Source: Deltaproteobacteria bacterium (GTDB lineage Bacteria; Desulfobacterota; SM23-61). From it: 12,813 bases of DNA. A model generated the notes under the pieces. That model worked only from the letters and a program-made list of their open reading frames with translations. It was not told the DNA's origin and ran no database searches. Shown piece by piece: positions 5,415 to 12,813 of the stretch; position 1 is the stretch's first letter; the number at the start of each line of letters is the position of its first letter. The translations under genes were made by a program, and so were the position numbers. The DNA is taken from assembly GCA_026388915.1 (NCBI GenBank), contig JAPLIW010000728.1, forward strand, positions 1-12,813, given 5' to 3'.

Positions 5415-6209
5415 ATGCCCTCGACGGCGCTATGGAACTGGTCCCTTTTCCAATTTCAATCGTACCTCCTGGTCCTCATGAGGGTGGCGCCGGTTCTCTT
5501 TATGATGCCCGTCCTGAGCTCCCGCAACCTCCCCAACCTTTTGAAGATCGGATTGACCCTGACCGTGGGCCTCATTTTTTTACCCTGGGTCCGGATCGAC
5601 CCCGCGCTGCTTCCCACGGACCCCTACTCCTTCGCCTTTTTCCTGACCGCCGAGCTCATGATCGGTTTCATCCTGGCCCTTTCGGTGAAGATCATCCTGG
5701 CCGGAATTCAAATGGCGGGAGAGCTGGCCGGATTTCAGATGGGCCTCTCCATGGCCAACCTGGTCGATCCCGCCTCGCAGGTCAATACCCCGGTCATCTC
5801 CCAGTTCTTGTATCTTATGACCCTGGTTCTGTTCCTGGCCGTAGACGGGCATCACTGGTTCTTCCAGGCGGTGGGCCAGAGCTTTCTCCTCCTGGCCCCG
5901 GGAGAAATTCATCTGCAGCCGGGAATCCACCGTCATTTCCTGTTTCTCATGGGGAATCTCTTTGTCATCGCCGTCAAAATCTCGGCTCCGGTCGTGGCGG
6001 TCCTCATTTTTACCCAGATTGCCCTGGGGATCCTGGCCAAGGCCGTTCCCCAGATGAATATCCTGATGACCAGCTTTCCCATCACCATCGGGCTGGGACT
6101 TCTTTTCCTGGGGTTTTCCCTTGATCTGGTCTTCCCCTACTGTGAAGTTCTCTTCCAGGAGGCCGGGAAGGGGCTGGTTTCCACCCTCCTGCCCTTGATG
6201 CGGAGATAA
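5415..6209 (+). CDS. fliR: Flagellar type III export gate protein FliR
   Basis: The 264-residue polytopic membrane protein completes the FliP5-Q4-R1 channel. It shows about six hydrophobic segments, including residues 15-34 (YLLVLMRVAPVLFMMPVLSS), 40-58, 68-90, 128-150 and two near the C-terminus. Conserved features are the early R-x-x-P pattern, GELAGFQMGLSMANLVDP around 98-115, and LGILAKAVPQMNILMTSFPI about 205-224. The ATG at 5415 has AGGA 9 bases before it. The stop is 2 bases before flhB, whose ribosome site lies within the fliR end. A different-frame open stretch over 5393-6124 is only a shadow of this gene. Confidence 0.96.
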   Translation: MPSTALWNWSLFQFQSYLLVLMRVAPVLFMMPVLSSRNLPNLLKIGLTLTVGLIFLPWVRIDPALLPTDPYSFAFFLTAELMIGFILALSVKIILAGIQMAGELAGFQMGLSMANLVDPASQVNTPVISQFLYLMTLVLFLAVDGHHWFFQAVGQSFLLLAPGEIHLQPGIHRHFLFLMGNLFVIAVKISAPVVAVLIFTQIALGILAKAVPQMNILMTSFPITIGLGLLFLGFSLDLVFPYCEVLFQEAGKGLVSTLLPLMRR

Positions 6210-6211
6210 GG

Positions 6212-7279
6212 ATGGCGGACGACTCTTACGGCGAACGAACAGAAAAAGCGACCGGAAGACGACGGAGCGAGGCCCGCAAGAAGGGGCAGGTGGCCAAGAG
6301 CCGGGAAATTCCCTCGGTGGCGGTTCTCCTGGCCGCGCTGTCCGTTCTCTATCTTCTGAGCACGTATTTCCTGCAGCAGCTCTCTTCGGTCATGGTGCGC
6401 AGTTTTCAGAAAATCGGCTCCTGGACCCTGGATTTCGACCATACCCAGGCCTTCCAGGCCGAAATTCTCTGGTGGCTTTTCCAGATCCTGGCCCCCCTCC
6501 TGCTGGCCATTTCGGCCGTGGCCGTCCTGAGCAACTTCGTGCAGGTCGGGAGTCTGTTCTCCACGGAAGCGATTCAGCCCCAGCTCAAGAGGATCAGCCC
6601 CATCGCGGGATTTTCCCGCCTCTTTTCCAAGCAGGCCCTGGTGGAGCTGCTCAAATCGGTGGGCAAAATCCTGATCATCGGGTGGGTGGCCTATTCCACG
6701 GTGCGGCAGGAGCTTACCGAGATCCAGTCCCTGACTGATCAGGACGTGGGGAGCATTCTCCGTTTTGTGGGGCTGGTTTCGGCGCGGATCTTTTTCAAGA
6801 CCCTGCTGGTCATGATCGCTTTGGCCGCCCTGGACTATGCTTTCCAGCGGTGGAGCTACGAGAAGAGCCTGCGGATGACCAAGCGGGAAGTCCTGGAAGA
6901 GTACAAGCAGTCCGAGGGAGATCCCCAGATCAAGTCCCGCATCCGGTCCATTCAGCGGGAGATGGCCCGGAAAAGAATGATGGCCGAAGTTCCCAAGGCG
7001 GACGTGGTCATCACCAACCCCACCCACCTGGCCGTGGCCCTTCTCTACGAGCGGCAGGAAATGACCGCCCCCCGGGTGGTGGCCAAGGGAGCGGGGTGGA
7101 TCGCGGAAAATATCAAGGAGACGGCCCAGGCTCACGGGATTCCCATCCTGGAGAACCAACCGCTGGCCCAGGCGCTCTATAAAACGGTGGAGCTGGGACA
7201 GATGATTCCCTCCTCCCTGTACCAGATGGTGGCCGACCTGCTGGCCCATGTGTACCGGATGAAAAACCGAAGGATCTAA
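6212..7279 (+). CDS. flhB: Flagellar export switch protein FlhB
   Basis: FlhB wraps the export gate and switches substrate from rod/hook to filament by self-cleavage. The 355-residue protein begins with the typical soluble lead (GERTEKATGRRRSEARKKGQ, about 7-26). Four membrane segments follow at about 33-55, 86-110, 143-162 and 188-207. The cytoplasmic domain contains the autocleavage motif NPTH at residues 269-272, the same numbering as Salmonella FlhB (cut between N269 and P270). The conserved downstream stretch, around ENQPLAQALYK, is also present. The C-terminal tail is shorter than in Salmonella (383 residues), which is common outside the enterics. GGAG at 6202-6205 supports ATG 6212; flhA starts 6 bases after its stop. 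Confidence 0.97.
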   Translation: MADDSYGERTEKATGRRRSEARKKGQVAKSREIPSVAVLLAALSVLYLLSTYFLQQLSSVMVRSFQKIGSWTLDFDHTQAFQAEILWWLFQILAPLLLAISAVAVLSNFVQVGSLFSTEAIQPQLKRISPIAGFSRLFSKQALVELLKSVGKILIIGWVAYSTVRQELTEIQSLTDQDVGSILRFVGLVSARIFFKTLLVMIALAALDYAFQRWSYEKSLRMTKREVLEEYKQSEGDPQIKSRIRSIQREMARKRMMAEVPKADVVITNPTHLAVALLYERQEMTAPRVVAKGAGWIAENIKETAQAHGIPILENQPLAQALYKTVELGQMIPSSLYQMVADLLAHVYRMKNRRI

Positions 7280-7285
7280 GCACAA

Positions 7286-9400
7286 ATGGCCCCGATGGCA
7301 GAGAAAGTCATTTCGTCGCCCCTGTTGACTAAAGGAGGGGTTCGCTTCGACCGGAGCGAAGTCGCCATGGCGGTCGGGGTGGTATCCATCCTGATGGTGA
7401 TGGTGATTCCCATCCCCACCCTGCTGCTGGATATCCTTCTTTCCTTGAGCTTCACCCTTTCGATCCTGGTGCTGCTCACGTCCCTGTATATCACTCACCC
7501 CCTGGAGTTTTCCACCTTCCCCTCGGTTCTCCTGCTGACCACGCTCTTCCGGCTGTCCCTGAACATCGCCTCCACCCGCCTCATCCTTCTCCACGGCAAT
7601 GAAGGAACCTCGGCGGCCGGCGTGGTCATCAAATCCTTCGGCCAGTTCGTGGTGGGGGGAAATTATGTGGTGGGGTTCATCATCTTCACCATCTTGGTGA
7701 TCATCAACTTTGTGGTCATCACCAAGGGCAGCGGCCGCATCGCCGAAGTGGCGGCCCGGTTCACCCTAGACGCCATGCCCGGCAAGCAGATGAGCATCGA
7801 CGCCGACCTGAACGCCGGTATCATCGACGACCAGGAGGCCCGGAGACGACGGTCGCAAATCTCCCGGGAGGCCGATTTCTACGGGGCCATGGACGGGGCC
7901 AGCAAGTTCGTCCGCGGGGAGGCGGTGGCCGGGATCCTGGTCATTCTGGTGAATATCGGCGGGGGCTTCATCATCGGGGTCGTCCAGCAGAACCTGCCTT
8001 TTCTCACCGCGGCCGAGACCTACACCATCCTGACCATCGGAGACGCCCTGGTCGCCCAGATTCCGGCCCTCATCATCTCTACCGCCGCGGGCATCATCGT
8101 CAGCCGGGCGGCCTCGGAATTCAGCATGGGGAAGGAGTTGAGCCAGCAGTTCAAGCTTCAACCCCAGGCCATCGGCGTTTCGGCGGGAATCCTTTTCACC
8201 TTGGGGCTGATTCCCGGGCTTCCCCACCTGCCCTTCATCTTTCTCTCGCTGGTCGCGGGAGGGGTGGCCTATCTCGCCTTCCAGGAGACCCAGAAGGAGG
8301 CCCAGAAAAGGATGGAGGAGAAGCAGAAAGCAACGCCGCCCCCCGCGGCCGACGCGGCCGAGTCCCTTCTCCATCTGGACCGGCTGGAACTGGAGGTGGG
8401 ATACGGGTTGATCCCCCTGGTGGACGAAGAGCAGAACGGAGACCTGCTGAACCGGATCCGCTCCATCCGCCGCCAGTTTGCCTCCGATTTCGGACTCATC
8501 ATCCCTCCCCTGCGGATTCGGGATAACCTGCAGCTCCACCCGGGGGATTACCGCATCCTCATCAAGGGCAATGAGGTGGCCCGGGCGGAGATGATGATGG
8601 GATACTTCATGGCCCTCAATCCCGGGGAGGTCAAAAAGAGCATGGAAGGAATTCCGGCCAAAGAGCCGGTCTTCGGACTTCCCGCCCTGTGGGTGCCGGA
8701 GAAGAAGAAGGAAGAAGCCCAGTTTTCCGGCTACACGGTGGTGGACATTCCCACCATCATGGCCACCCATCTGACCGAAGTCCTGAAGCTCCACGCCGAT
8801 GAGCTCCTGGGGCGCCAGGACGTGCAGAAGCTCCTGGACCGACTGGCCCAGCACTCCCCCAAGGCGGTGGAGGAGCTGGTCCCGAACAACCTCTCCCTGG
8901 GCGTGGTCCAGAGGGTCCTGCAGAATCTTCTGCGGGAGCGGGTTTCCATCCGGGACCTCCTGACCATCGTGGAAACCCTGGCGGACTATGCCCCCCTGAG
9001 CAAGGAGCCGGACATCCTGACCGAGTATGTGCGCCAGAAACTGGCCCGGTCCATTGCCAAGCAATACGAAACGGCCGAAGGGACGCTGCCGGTGGTGGCC
9101 CTCGAACAGAAGATCGAGGACCTTCTGCGGGAGAAGGTCGTCAGGGGAGAACAGGGCACCTACCTCTCCCTGGAGCCGGCCGTGGCCCAGAAGATCCTGA
9201 TGAGCATCAGTCAGACGCTGGACCGGGTGACCCAGTTGAATGCCCAGCCGGTCATCCTGTGTTCTCCCGGGATCCGCAGGCACCTGAAGAAGCTCCTGGA
9301 CCGGTTTCTCCCGCAAATCGCGGTTCTGTCCCATAGTGAAATTACTCCCCAAACGAAAATTCAATCTCTGGGAATGGTGAGCCTCAGCCATGCAGATTAA
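7286..9400 (+). CDS. flhA: Flagellar export gate protein FlhA
   Basis: FlhA is the largest export-gate subunit. A nine-fold cytoplasmic ring docks chaperone-substrate complexes, and the membrane part couples proton flow to export. At 704 residues it has the usual length. About eight hydrophobic segments lie between residues 25 and 335. The cytoplasmic FHIPEP loop is clear at 152-177, with EVAARFTLDAMPGKQMSIDA. A linker rich in Q, E and K (about 330-360) leads to the C-terminal domain, which contains VVDIPTIMATHLTEVL and later RVLQNLLRERVSIRDL, the latter a well conserved region. AGGA (7271-7274) precedes the ATG by 11 bases. The 3' end overlaps flhF by 11 bases. Confidence 0.97.
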   Translation: MAPMAEKVISSPLLTKGGVRFDRSEVAMAVGVVSILMVMVIPIPTLLLDILLSLSFTLSILVLLTSLYITHPLEFSTFPSVLLLTTLFRLSLNIASTRLILLHGNEGTSAAGVVIKSFGQFVVGGNYVVGFIIFTILVIINFVVITKGSGRIAEVAARFTLDAMPGKQMSIDADLNAGIIDDQEARRRRSQISREADFYGAMDGASKFVRGEAVAGILVILVNIGGGFIIGVVQQNLPFLTAAETYTILTIGDALVAQIPALIISTAAGIIVSRAASEFSMGKELSQQFKLQPQAIGVSAGILFTLGLIPGLPHLPFIFLSLVAGGVAYLAFQETQKEAQKRMEEKQKATPPPAADAAESLLHLDRLELEVGYGLIPLVDEEQNGDLLNRIRSIRRQFASDFGLIIPPLRIRDNLQLHPGDYRILIKGNEVARAEMMMGYFMALNPGEVKKSMEGIPAKEPVFGLPALWVPEKKKEEAQFSGYTVVDIPTIMATHLTEVLKLHADELLGRQDVQKLLDRLAQHSPKAVEELVPNNLSLGVVQRVLQNLLRERVSIRDLLTIVETLADYAPLSKEPDILTEYVRQKLARSIAKQYETAEGTLPVVALEQKIEDLLREKVVRGEQGTYLSLEPAVAQKILMSISQTLDRVTQLNAQPVILCSPGIRRHLKKLLDRFLPQIAVLSHSEITPQTKIQSLGMVSLSHAD

Positions 9401-10430
9401 GCGCTTCGAAGCAGCGGACATGCAGGAAGCCATGCGGCAGGTCAAAGAAACCCTGGGACCCGAAGCCATTATCCTCTCCACCAAGACCGTCCGGAGACCG
9501 GCCGGCCCGACCCGGATGCCCCGGCCGTCCCTGGTCGAAGTGGTGGCGGCGGCCGATCATCCGGTGACCGAAAAGCCGCAAGCCACCCCGAAGGCGTCCC
9601 CCTTTTGGCTTCCCAAGCTGGAGACCCAAAGGAATTCCGCCTCCCCCCTGGAGAACCCTTTCCTGCAGAAGATGCTGTCGGCGGGGATCTCTCCGGAGTT
9701 TGTCAGGGAGCTGGCGAAAGATCTCCGCGGCTGGCGGGCCGAGTCCCGCCGGGAGGGGACCCCGGAATCCTCCCTCCATTACCTTCGGTGGAAATTGATG
9801 GAAGCCGTGGAGGTGACCGGACCGGAGGCGAAGGGGGCCAAAGTCTGGTCGTTCATCGGGCCGACCGGAGTGGGCAAGACCACGACCATGGCCAAGCTGG
9901 CGGCGCACTTCAGCTTGCGGCTGGCCCAGAAGATCACCCTGGTCACCATCGACACCTACCGGATCGGAGCGGTGGACCAGCTTAAGACCTACGCCCGGAT
10001 TCTGGGCCTGCCCCTGGAGATCGCCACCGGCCGGGAGGAGTTTCAGGAGATCCTTTGGAGCAACCGGGATCGGGATTGGGTGCTGGTGGACACGGCGGGA
10101 AGGAATCCCTATTCCCAGGAGCAGCTGGAGGAGTTGAAGGGCATCCTAACCGCGGACCCCCGGGTGGAGAATCACCTGGTCCTCAGCGCGACGACCAAAG
10201 ATCTCGACCTGGCCCAGGTGGTGCAGCGCTTCAGCCTCCTGCCCATCCGGAGCTACATCTTCACCAAGCTCGATGAGACCGATGAATACACCTCTCTCTT
10301 CAACCAGTTGTTGCGTTTTAAGCGGCCCCTTTCCTACCTAACCAGCGGGCAGAAGGTTCCCGAAGATATCGAGCTGGCGAGCAAGGGAAAGGTGGCCAGT
10401 TTGGTTCTGAACCGGATTCCATGGAATTGA
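9390..10430 (+). CDS. flhF: Flagellar biosynthesis SRP-type GTPase FlhF
   Basis: FlhF marks the cell pole for flagellar assembly. It is a signal-recognition-particle GTPase that dimerises with GTP, and its hydrolysis is stimulated by FlhG. The 346-residue product opens with the family start MQIKRFEAADMQEAMRQVK. A variable B domain (about 35-90) and helical N domain (90-145) follow, then the G domain with P-loop GPTGVGKTT (157-165), DTYRIGAVDQL (188-198), DTAGR (234-238) and TKLD (292-295). All GTP-binding motifs look intact. The B domain is short compared with longer FlhF proteins of over 400 residues. It overlaps flhA by 11 bases and flhG follows directly, the standard pairing in polarly flagellated bacteria. 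Confidence 0.97.
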   Translation: MQIKRFEAADMQEAMRQVKETLGPEAIILSTKTVRRPAGPTRMPRPSLVEVVAAADHPVTEKPQATPKASPFWLPKLETQRNSASPLENPFLQKMLSAGISPEFVRELAKDLRGWRAESRREGTPESSLHYLRWKLMEAVEVTGPEAKGAKVWSFIGPTGVGKTTTMAKLAAHFSLRLAQKITLVTIDTYRIGAVDQLKTYARILGLPLEIATGREEFQEILWSNRDRDWVLVDTAGRNPYSQEQLEELKGILTADPRVENHLVLSATTKDLDLAQVVQRFSLLPIRSYIFTKLDETDEYTSLFNQLLRFKRPLSYLTSGQKVPEDIELASKGKVASLVLNRIPWN

Positions 10431-10444
10431 TGAGGTCAACAGGA

Positions 10445-11383
10445 ATGGATCAAGCCGAAGGATTACGGACCCTGATCAAAACCCGCGCGGAGAGAAGAGA
10501 CTCCTCCGGCCCGGCGGAAAACGGGAAGACCGACACCCTTCCCTGCCGCTGGCCCCGGGTCATCTCCGTGGGGAGCGGAAAAGGAGGGGTGGGGAAGACG
10601 AACGTGGTGGCCAATCTGGCCTTCGCCTTCACCCTCCTGGGCAAGGAGGTGCTGGTGCTGGATGCCGACCTGGGGCTGGCCAACCTGGATGTGCTTCTGG
10701 GCCTGACTCCGAAATACACCATCCAGCACCTGCTGAACCGGGAGAAGAGCGTTTTTGAAATCCTGACCCGGGGTCCGGGGGGAATGTCGATCCTGCCGGC
10801 CTCCTCCGGGGTTCTGGAACTGGTGGACCTGGATGAGAGCCAGAAGATTTTTCTGATGAATGAACTGGACCTCATCGCCGGGACGGTGGACCTTCTGCTG
10901 ATCGACACGGGGGCGGGGATCTCTTCCAACGTTCTATATTTCAACCTGGCGGCGGAGGAATCCATCGTGGTCCTGACCCCGGAACCCACGTCCCTGACCG
11001 ACGCCTACGCCCTGATCAAGGTCCTGTCCCGCACTTACCGGAAGGAGAGATTCACCCTGCTGATCAATTCCGCCCGGGACGGCCAGGAGGCCAAGGAAGC
11101 CTTCCGCAAGATCAGCATGGCCGTGGACCGTTTCCTGGGAAGCATCTCCCTCGATTATCTGGGATTCGTGCCTTTCGACGAGAAACTTCCCCTGGCGGTC
11201 AAGAGCCAGCGGCCGGTCCTGGAGATCTATCCGCAGGCCCTTTCCAGCCGCAGCTTCATGGAGATGGCCAAGAACCTGATGGAGAAGCCGGCGCCCCATC
11301 ACACCCACGGGCAGATTCAGTTCTTCTGGAGGCATTTGTTCCAATGTCAACAGCTAACCGAACAGAAGGGGAGAGGCGATTGA
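10445..11383 (+). CDS. flhG: Flagellar number regulator FlhG (MinD-like ATPase)
   Basis: FlhG (also FleN/YlxH) limits flagellar number by stimulating FlhF's GTPase and, in some species, restraining the FleQ-type activator. Counting from ATG 10445 it has 312 residues and starts MDQAEGLRTL, the conserved DQAxxLR helix that contacts FlhF. Next come the deviant Walker A KGGVGKT (46-52), VLDADLGLANLDVLLG (71-86) and LLIDTGAGIS (151-160). The C-terminal part contains the LGFVPFDEKLPLAVK pattern. I choose 10445 because GAGGT (10432-10436) sits 8 bases before it. In-frame ATGs at 10421 and 10430, the latter overlapping flhF's stop, are possible but lack a ribosome site. Its end overlaps fliA. Confidence 0.94.
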   Translation: MDQAEGLRTLIKTRAERRDSSGPAENGKTDTLPCRWPRVISVGSGKGGVGKTNVVANLAFAFTLLGKEVLVLDADLGLANLDVLLGLTPKYTIQHLLNREKSVFEILTRGPGGMSILPASSGVLELVDLDESQKIFLMNELDLIAGTVDLLLIDTGAGISSNVLYFNLAAEESIVVLTPEPTSLTDAYALIKVLSRTYRKERFTLLINSARDGQEAKEAFRKISMAVDRFLGSISLDYLGFVPFDEKLPLAVKSQRPVLEIYPQALSSRSFMEMAKNLMEKPAPHHTHGQIQFFWRHLFQCQQLTEQKGRGD

Positions 11384-12186
11384 AATCGCGGGCCCTAACC
11401 CACAAGATCTATTCGGCCGGCCTCAAATCCGGCAGCCTGAAATCCGCGGCGGTGCCGCCGCCGGACCCCGCCAACCGGGAGGAGATGATCCTGAAGTACA
11501 CTCCCTTGATCAAGTACATCGCCCACCGGTTGGCCATGCGCCTTCCTCCGCACGTCTCGGTGGAGGACCTGATGAGCGCCGGGGTCATCGGCCTGATGGA
11601 TGCCCTGAACAAATTCGACCCGCAGAAAAAGGTGCAGTTCAAGACCTACGCGGAATTCCGCATCAAGGGGGCCATGCTGGATGAGCTGCGGTCCCTGGAC
11701 TGGGTGTCCCGGTCGGTGCGGCAGAAGGCCGCCCAGTTGGAGAAGGCCTACCATAGCCTGGAGAAGAAAAGAGGGAGGGCCGTGGAGGACCAAGAGGTGG
11801 CGGCGGAGATGGGGATCGACCTGGACGCCTACTACCGCCTGGTCAACGAGGTCAACGGGGTTTTTCTGCTGGACTTTGAGAATCTTCGCCACAAGATCCC
11901 CAAGCTCCCCGAAGAGGACCTGATCAACCTCCTCATGGACGACACGGAAAAACAGCCCCTCCACCTCCTTGGGGTGGAGGAGCTGAAACGGGTTCTGGCC
12001 CAGGCCATCGAGGACCTGATCCCGAAAGAGAAGACGGTCATCTCGCTCTATTACTATGAAGAGCTGACCCTGAAAGAGATCGGAGAAGTCCTGGGGTTTA
12101 CCGAATCCCGGATCTGCCAGATCCACGCCAAAGCCATTTTGAAGCTGAAATCCAAAATCCGCCCCTACCTGAGGGACTCGGGATGA
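11344..12186 (+). CDS. fliA: Flagellar RNA polymerase sigma factor FliA (sigma-28)
   Basis: FliA directs transcription of late genes such as flagellin, motor and chemotaxis genes. Counted from ATG 11344 (280 residues), region 2 spans about 47-120, with YTPLIKYIAHRLAMRLP, DLMSAGVIGLMDALNKFDP and FKTYAEFRIKGAMLDELRS. Region 3 follows, about 120-175, starting DWVSRSVR. Region 4 is at about 222-272, with LTLKEIGEVLGFTESRICQI as the helix-turn-helix. The start is unresolved. ATG 11344 has GGAGG 11 bases upstream and overlaps flhG by 40 bases. An in-frame TTG at 11380 overlaps flhG's TGA as TTGA, has GGGGAG a few bases upstream, and would give 268 residues. No typical anti-sigma FlgM lies nearby in the window. 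Confidence 0.95.
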   Translation: MSTANRTEGERRLKSRALTHKIYSAGLKSGSLKSAAVPPPDPANREEMILKYTPLIKYIAHRLAMRLPPHVSVEDLMSAGVIGLMDALNKFDPQKKVQFKTYAEFRIKGAMLDELRSLDWVSRSVRQKAAQLEKAYHSLEKKRGRAVEDQEVAAEMGIDLDAYYRLVNEVNGVFLLDFENLRHKIPKLPEEDLINLLMDDTEKQPLHLLGVEELKRVLAQAIEDLIPKEKTVISLYYYEELTLKEIGEVLGFTESRICQIHAKAILKLKSKIRPYLRDSG

Positions 12187-12272
12187 AAAGAAAATCCGGA
12201 GGCCGGACGACCGGCGATCCCTTCGTCGGGGAGGACGGCAACAGGGGGAAAAGAGGGGGAGGAGGAGAATGA
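12183..12272 (+). CDS. Possible 29-codon mini-ORF linking fliA and cheY
   Basis: An ATG at 12183 overlaps the fliA stop as ATGA, has GAGGG (12171-12175) 7 bases before it, and ends in a TGA that overlaps the cheY ATG. The predicted peptide is 29 residues, very rich in Gly, Arg and Lys, with almost no hydrophobic residues. I do not recognise it as a known family. Its end coincides with the purine-rich ribosome site of cheY, so the skewed composition could simply reflect that site. It may be a real small gene, a leader that couples cheY translation to fliA, or chance. Confidence 0.3.
   Translation: MKRKSGGRTTGDPFVGEDGNRGKRGGGGE
12253..12267 (+). promoter_or_regulatory. Extended ribosome binding site of cheY
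   Basis: A purine run GAGGGGGAGGAGGAG ends one base before the ATG at 12269. It offers several overlapping anti-16S matches and suggests strong translation of cheY. Confidence 0.65.
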
Positions 12273-12652
12273 CCGATTCAAGCCTGAACATCCTGGTGGT
12301 GGACGATTTCGCCACCATGAGGCGGATCGTGAGAAAGGCCCTGAAGCAGCTGGGGTACAACCACATCTTCGAAGCGGATGACGGGACCAGCGCCCTGGAA
12401 GTTTTGAAGAAAGAAAAGATTCAGTTCATCATCGCCGACTGGAATATGCCCCAGATGCCGGGAATTGAGCTGCTGAAGACCGTGCGCGGCACCGAAGAGT
12501 GGAAGAGCCTGCCCTTCCTGATGGTCACCGCCGAAGGGCAGAGGGAATTTGTTCTGGAAGCGGTGAAGCATAAGGTCAGCAACTATATCGTGAAGCCCTT
12601 TACCGCGGAAGTCTTGAGGGAGAAGATCAACAAGATTTTGGAAACGAAATAA
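12269..12652 (+). CDS. cheY: Chemotaxis response regulator CheY
   Basis: The 127-residue single-domain receiver, phosphorylated by CheA, binds FliM to change motor rotation. Key residues fall at the same numbers as in E. coli CheY: acidic pocket D12/D13, phosphoacceptor D57 (in ADWNMP), T87, Y106 and K109 (KPF). There is no output domain, and length is normal. W58 and the T87/Y106 switch pair are as in motor-binding CheY proteins, so I call CheY rather than a generic receiver. The ATG at 12269 lies right after a strong purine-rich ribosome site. It is 82 bases beyond fliA with only a mini-ORF between. Its partner in this window is FliM, encoded about 9 kb upstream. Confidence 0.96.
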   Translation: MTDSSLNILVVDDFATMRRIVRKALKQLGYNHIFEADDGTSALEVLKKEKIQFIIADWNMPQMPGIELLKTVRGTEEWKSLPFLMVTAEGQREFVLEAVKHKVSNYIVKPFTAEVLREKINKILETK

Positions 12653-12710
12653 AGGGGAAAGGGGCTGATGAACCAAGCCCGACTCCCCCGGCTCCAGGAC
12701 CTGAAATCCC

Positions 12711-12813
12711 ATGGCGGATGATTACTCGGTCTTTGGCCAATTGAGTCAGATGAATCCCCCGGGATCCACGAGGAATTCCAAGGAAGTCCCGGTGGATAAG
12801 GATGTGCGGCGGC
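12711..12813 (+). CDS. 5' end of an unrecognised ORF, cut off by the window edge
   Basis: From ATG 12711 this frame stays open to the end of the window (34 codons, start MADDYSVFGQLSQMNPP). The other two forward frames close in the same stretch. The visible part is polar, without a signal peptide or membrane helix, and matches no family I recognise. The only ribosome-like site is AGGA at 12696-12699, 11 bases upstream, which is weak. It lies 58 bases after cheY in the same direction, so it may be the next gene of the operon. Too little is seen to assign a function. Confidence 0.4.
   Translation, partial: MADDYSVFGQLSQMNPPGSTRNSKEVPVDKDVRR

Noticed and set aside
5393..6124. A 243-codon + strand frame overlapping fliR.
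   Set aside because: Proline/glycine/arginine-rich shadow in the +1 frame of fliR; the fliR frame carries the membrane segments and family motifs.
6137..7594. A 485-codon open frame on the minus strand over fliR/flhB/flhA.
   Set aside because: It lies antisense to clearly recognised genes, has no family motifs, and its His/Gly/Gln-rich composition is what GC-rich codon bias gives on the opposite strand.
7766..9484. A 572-codon open frame on the minus strand over flhA.
   Set aside because: Same reason: antisense shadow of flhA, low-complexity composition, no recognisable domain.
12668..12721. A 17-codon ORF after cheY.
   Set aside because: Very short, poor ribosome site, and no reason to think it is translated.

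Overview
The window is a compact, co-oriented flagellar and chemotaxis gene cluster, read entirely from the + strand. Gene content and order (flgD-flgE, then fliL-M-N-O-P-Q-R, flhB-A-F-G, fliA, cheY), the high-GC coding bias and a sigma-54 type promoter ahead of fliL suggest a polarly flagellated Gram-negative bacterium. The layout most resembles Desulfobacterota (former Deltaproteobacteria). That taxonomic guess is an inference from organisation and protein style, not a database result.

Layout: (1) 1-1412 is the 3' end of the hook-cap gene flgD followed by the complete hook gene flgE, closed by a GC-rich hairpin that looks like an intrinsic terminator. (2) 1413-1917 is a 505-base non-coding region, AT-rich in its second half. 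It carries that terminator, a 73-bp element made of two inverted hairpins, a perfect palindrome closely resembling a FleQ box with degenerate copies beside it, A-tracts, and a sigma-54 -24/-12 promoter matching the full consensus. (3) 1918-12186 is one long transcription unit of C-ring genes (fliM, fliN), the stator-associated fliL, the type III export gate (fliO-fliP-fliQ-fliR-flhB-flhA), the pole-placement pair (flhF-flhG) and the flagellar sigma factor fliA. Most junctions overlap or are only a few bases apart. The exception is a 178-base insert of GA-rich inverted repeats between fliP and fliQ. (4) 12183-12813 holds a 29-codon mini-ORF nested between fliA and cheY, the response regulator cheY, and the 5' end of an unrecognised ORF that runs off the window.

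Working together: an NtrC-type activator (not in the window) acting on the sigma-54 promoter would make the C-ring and export apparatus. FlhF and FlhG would set position and number of flagella. FliA would switch on late genes once the hook is complete, and CheY-P would bind FliM to alter rotation. No wholly new system is visible. The items most worth a second look are the FleQ-like upstream site with its sigma-54 promoter, the compensatory-change hairpin element, the fliP/fliQ repeat insert, a ten-G tract in fliO, and the mini-ORF before cheY. Three start codons differ from the longest possible reading frames because ribosome-binding sites favour internal starts (fliO, fliQ, flhG); for fliM the internal start rests on homology.
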